Source: Desulfobacteraceae bacterium RAAP-1
GTDB lineage: Bacteria; Desulfobacterota; Desulfobacteria; Desulfobacterales; Desulfatirhabdiaceae
NCBI GenBank assembly: GCA_001443525.1
Contig: LKPX01000020.1
Span: 1-52,056 of the forward strand
Direction of reading: 5' to 3'
Length of the DNA stretch: 52,056 bases
In this document: piece by piece, positions 49,138-52,056 of the stretch
Numbering within the stretch: position 1 is the first letter of the stretch
How the letters are laid out: each line of letters opens with the position of its first letter
Made by a program: the position numbers and the translations under genes
The notes under the pieces: model-generated
What the model was told of the DNA's origin: nothing
Database searches by the model: none
Seen by the model: the letters and a program-made list of their open reading frames with translations, nothing else

Positions 49138-51092
49138 CTGATTTCAACTATCTGTTTTCACCATTAAAAATCGGCAGCACCGTGGTTCCGAACCGGATTC
49201 ACTTTGCCGCGCATATGACCAATTATGCTGAGGATAATCTGATCAGTGAGCGGCACATCTATTACTACGGTGAACGGGCTAAGGGCGGGTGTGGCCTGAT
49301 TACCACCGAAGAGATGGGGGTTCACCCTACCGATCATCCCTACGATAAACTGGTGGATGTCTATGAACCCAGAGTGATTCCAGGATTTCTGCAACTGACG
49401 CGAACCATACACCAGTACGACACGAAGATTTTCGCCCAGCTCAATCACAATGGGATGCAGGGAGACGGGAAAACATCCCGGCTGCCGATCTGGGGGCCTT
49501 CAGCCGGCAAAGACCCGATCTTTCGTGAGACATGCAAGGTCATGGAAGTGGAAGAAATCCAGGAATGCGTGGCCTATTTTGCACGCTGCGCTGAATATGC
49601 CGTGCAGGGCGGCTTTGACGGGATCGAACTCCAGCTTGGCCACAGCTCATTGATTCGGCAGTTTTTGTCGCCGTTGACCAATCACCGGGAGGATGAATAC
49701 GGCGGCGACCTGGAAAATCGCTGCCGCTTCGCCCTGGAGGTGATTGCGGCAGTACGCCATGCCGTGGGATCCACCCTGTCTTTGGGCGTCCGGCTCAATG
49801 CGGATGAAATGCACCCCAGGGGCGGCATCACCCATGCCGATGCCAAAGATATTGCGGTCCGGCTGGAGGCCTCCGGGCATCTGGATTTTATGGATCTGAG
49901 CCTGGGTACATTTTACAATCTCTTCCTGGTGGAAGGCTCCATGCATACGCCCCTGGCCTACACCGCACCGCTGTCTGCAGGCATCCGTTCAGTAATCAAG
50001 CTGCCCGTATATTGCACGAACCGGATCAATGACCCCCATCTGGCGGAAAAGATTCTGGCGGACGGTCAGGCGGACATGATCGGCATGGTGCGGGCGCTGA
50101 TCTGCGATCCGGAGCTGCCGAACAAGGCCATGGAAGGCCGACTGGAGGATATCCGCAACTGCATTGCCTGCAATCAGGGATGTATCGGTCGGATGGGACT
50201 GGGATACCGGCTGGGGTGTCTGCACAACCCTGCGGTAGGAGAAGAAAAAGAACTTGGCATCGGTACCCTGAGGCCCGCCGCAACGCCAAAGAAAGTGGTG
50301 GTGGTGGGCGGTGGCCCGGCCGGCCTGGAAGTAGCCAGGGTGGCCACGCTGCGCAGGCACGCCGTAACCCTGTTCGAGCAGAAGGCGGATGTGGGAGGAC
50401 AAAACATCATTGCCGGAAAAGCGGCCGGCCGTCAGGAAATCACCGGCGTCACCCGGTGGCTGGTAAGCCAGTTGAACAAACTGGAGATAGACATGCGTCT
50501 GGGGATCACCGCCGATGAGACCGCCGTATTGAACGAACAGCCGGATGTGGTGGTGATCGCCACCGGCTCGACGCCTAAACCCAGACCCTTTGCCGGAGAA
50601 TACGAAGCGCCGCAGGTGGTCAATACGGTTCAGATTCTGACCGGAGAATATGAGGCCGGCGCGAAAGTTCTGTTGATTGATCTGGACGGCCACCATCAGG
50701 CCACGGGCACTGCGGAGCTGCTGGCGGATCAGGGCAAACAGGTGCATATGCTCATGGCGTCGCTGTTTGTGGGCTCGGCCCTGGGGCCGTTGCAGGATCT
50801 CTATCTGACCCGTCAGCGGCTGGCCCGCAAAGGCGTCACGTTTACTCCGGATATCGCTGTAATGGAGATTCAGGGCACCCTGGTCAAAGGACTGAATGTC
50901 TATTCCAATGCACTGATAGACTTTGATGGGTATGACACGGTGGTGCTGGCCGCAGGCAATGTGGCCAGCGACGCCCTGTACTTTGCTCTCAAGGACAAGG
51001 TCAAGGAAATTTATCGTGTGGGAGACTGTGTTTCTCCCCGTAAAACGGATATGGCCATTATCGAAGGGCATCGCATCGGCCGCATGATTTAG
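49134..51092 (+). CDS. OYE-type FMN/FAD/Fe-S oxidoreductase, second paralog
   Basis: This 652-residue paralog of the preceding gene has an FMN barrel, a complete cluster motif CIACNQGCIGR followed by CLHNP, and an FAD domain VVVGGGPAGLEVARVATLRR. The barrel motif is QLGHSSLI, so one of the two usual histidines is kept. The start is GTG overlapping the stop of the first reductase. The pair may form a heterodimer in which the partners have different clusters. An ETF alpha subunit follows, so electron exchange with ETF is probable. Confidence 0.87.
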   Translation: MTDFNYLFSPLKIGSTVVPNRIHFAAHMTNYAEDNLISERHIYYYGERAKGGCGLITTEEMGVHPTDHPYDKLVDVYEPRVIPGFLQLTRTIHQYDTKIFAQLNHNGMQGDGKTSRLPIWGPSAGKDPIFRETCKVMEVEEIQECVAYFARCAEYAVQGGFDGIELQLGHSSLIRQFLSPLTNHREDEYGGDLENRCRFALEVIAAVRHAVGSTLSLGVRLNADEMHPRGGITHADAKDIAVRLEASGHLDFMDLSLGTFYNLFLVEGSMHTPLAYTAPLSAGIRSVIKLPVYCTNRINDPHLAEKILADGQADMIGMVRALICDPELPNKAMEGRLEDIRNCIACNQGCIGRMGLGYRLGCLHNPAVGEEKELGIGTLRPAATPKKVVVVGGGPAGLEVARVATLRRHAVTLFEQKADVGGQNIIAGKAAGRQEITGVTRWLVSQLNKLEIDMRLGITADETAVLNEQPDVVVIATGSTPKPRPFAGEYEAPQVVNTVQILTGEYEAGAKVLLIDLDGHHQATGTAELLADQGKQVHMLMASLFVGSALGPLQDLYLTRQRLARKGVTFTPDIAVMEIQGTLVKGLNVYSNALIDFDGYDTVVLAAGNVASDALYFALKDKVKEIYRVGDCVSPRKTDMAIIEGHRIGRMI

Positions 51093-51100
51093 GAGATGTT

Positions 51101-51964
51101 ATGAGGGATATCTGGATACTGGTTCAACTGCGGCAGGGAACGATCGAAGAATTCGCCGGCGGTCTGATCGCCGAGGCCTGCCGCCTGGCGGAGTCTGAAG
51201 GGCGGGTGACGGCCGTCGTGATGGGGCCGACGTCGGAAACGGATTTAGCCGGATTGGGGGCCTATGGAGTCGCACGGGTGCTGCATGTCCAGTCTCCCCA
51301 GATGATCCGGTATCAGGGGGAACTGTTTGCCCGCAGCCTGGGGAATCTGCTTCGGGAGCATTCGCCGACCTGTCTGCTGATGGTACAGACAGCGATCACT
51401 GACGATCTGGCACCGCGTCTGGCAGCACTTCTGGAAACCGGACTGGTCAGACGCGCTCTGGATTTTACAATCACCGACGACCATCATGCCGCAGCCATGC
51501 GGCCAGTGACCAACGGGTATCTGTTCGAAGAGGTGCTTCTGCCCATGATTCCCCTGCCCATCGTGACCTTCAGCCCATCCGTTCTGTTTGATGTTCAGCC
51601 GGATCGAACGGATCAGGCGGCGGTAATCCGGATCACACCGGAGGATGTCTCGGCAGCGATCCGGACTTCTGTTCTGGATGTGATCGAAGCAGCCCCGGAA
51701 GATCTCGATCTGGAGGAAGCGGATATTATTGTCGCCGGAGGCCGTGGGGTGGGAAAGGATGCCGCATTTTCCATCGTTCATGACCTGGCATTGGCCATCG
51801 GCGGATCGGTGGGAGGCACCCGGCCGATCATTGACTGGGGCACCCTGCCCTATCCCCGTCAGATCGGTCAGACCGGCAAATATGTGGCGCCCCGGCTCAT
51901 CATCAACTGCGGGATTTCCGGGGCCAACGAATATACAGGTGACGTCCCCATATCATTGACATAG
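51101..51964 (+). pseudogene. etfA: Electron transfer flavoprotein alpha subunit, 3'-truncated
   Basis: The 287-residue frame matches EtfA: the N-terminal WILVQLRQG, and a C-terminal FAD domain with VAGGRGVGKD, GGSVGGTRPI, QIGQTGKYVAPRLII and NCGISGA. Family members continue for about 45-50 residues after GISGA with the segment that binds FAD (SKVIVAINKD-like). Here only 12 unrelated residues follow before the stop. The break coincides with the end of a probable transposase gene on the other strand. The FAD-binding site would be incomplete, so the product is probably non-functional. No etfB is in the window. Confidence 0.75.
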
Positions 51965-52056
51965 CGCTGGGTAGGCCAGCAGTTCAATAAACGTCCATTG
52001 ATGATCCGCCACACTTGCTGCCATAGCCGGGGTCTTGGGCCGGAAGATTCGATCTT
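51953..52056 (-). mobile_element. Probable insertion sequence end: C-terminus of a transposase (partial)
   Basis: On the minus strand a frame reading RPKTPAMAASVADHQWTFIE stops at 51953; this resembles the RTPAMAAGLTDHxWT tail that I associate with some bacterial transposases. Only about 33 codons are inside the window. The likely left boundary is near AGGTGACGTCCCC (51938-51950), where etfA coding homology ends. The transposase family is not certain. Confidence 0.5.

Overview
The window looks like part of the chromosome of a strictly anaerobic, probably sulfate-reducing Desulfobacterota bacterium (Desulfobacteraceae/Desulfosarcinaceae-like). This is inferred from gene content: a Mop-type molybdenum aldehyde oxidoreductase whose cluster cysteines match the Desulfovibrio gigas enzyme position for position, an archaeal-type entry into the shikimate pathway, a hydrogenase-4-like membrane complex, DUF362 ferredoxins, paired Old-Yellow-Enzyme/FAD reductases with an ETF subunit, and several sigma-54 promoters. 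I saw no rRNA, tRNA or CRISPR array. A roughly 150-bp inverted-repeat element occurs in five full or partial copies.

Layout. (1) 0.2-10.6 kb: a persulfide/CoA-disulfide reductase, then an HTH-EIIA regulator and a hyfBCEFG-(HI)-like membrane complex. Its 'hydrogenase' large subunit has lost all four Ni-binding cysteines while the electron-transfer subunit keeps every Fe-S cysteine. (2) 10.6-15.1 kb: an aromatic amino acid operon (ADH synthase, DHQ synthase II, chorismate mutase, aroE, aroA). It is preceded by a classical attenuator: a 25-codon leader with five Tyr and three Phe codons, a possible antiterminator and two strong terminator hairpins. (3) 15.4-19.6 kb: an iron alcohol dehydrogenase and a two-component pair whose kinase has a degenerate ATP-binding domain and whose partner is a sigma-54 activator. 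(4) 20.3-30.5 kb: a cofactor island with two DUF362 iron-sulfur proteins, an Mrp-type ATPase, three small proteins, a mycofactocin-type SDR, mftA-mftB-mftC (peptide-derived redox cofactor), then larE-larB-larC (nickel-pincer nucleotide synthesis). The mftA peptide ends Ile-Tyr instead of the usual Val-Tyr. (5) 30.6-34.9 kb: FIST sensor, PAS kinase-receiver hybrid and two unknown genes. (6) 35-41.4 kb: Mop aldehyde oxidoreductase and a MoeA-like protein on the minus strand, diverging from an aldehyde dehydrogenase; both directions carry good -24/-12 sigma-54 promoters. (7) 41.3-46.7 kb: a minus-strand operon behind a third sigma-54 promoter with an amidohydrolase, a CHC2 zinc-finger protein, a Pup-like peptide frame, a PafA/Dop-like Pup ligase with a large internal deletion, an unknown protein and a B12-binding radical SAM protein. 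(8) 47.2-52 kb: two tandem OYE-type FAD/Fe-S reductases and an etfA cut short at what appears to be an insertion sequence at the window edge.

How it fits together (inference). The 15-41 kb region gathers alcohol and aldehyde oxidation enzymes around biosynthesis of two unusual cofactors and a set of PAS/FIST/sigma-54 regulators, so it may be one regulated alcohol/aldehyde metabolism island. The pupylation-like locus and the Ni-less hydrogenase-like complex are the other two unusual systems. All calls come from reading the sequence; no database search was run.
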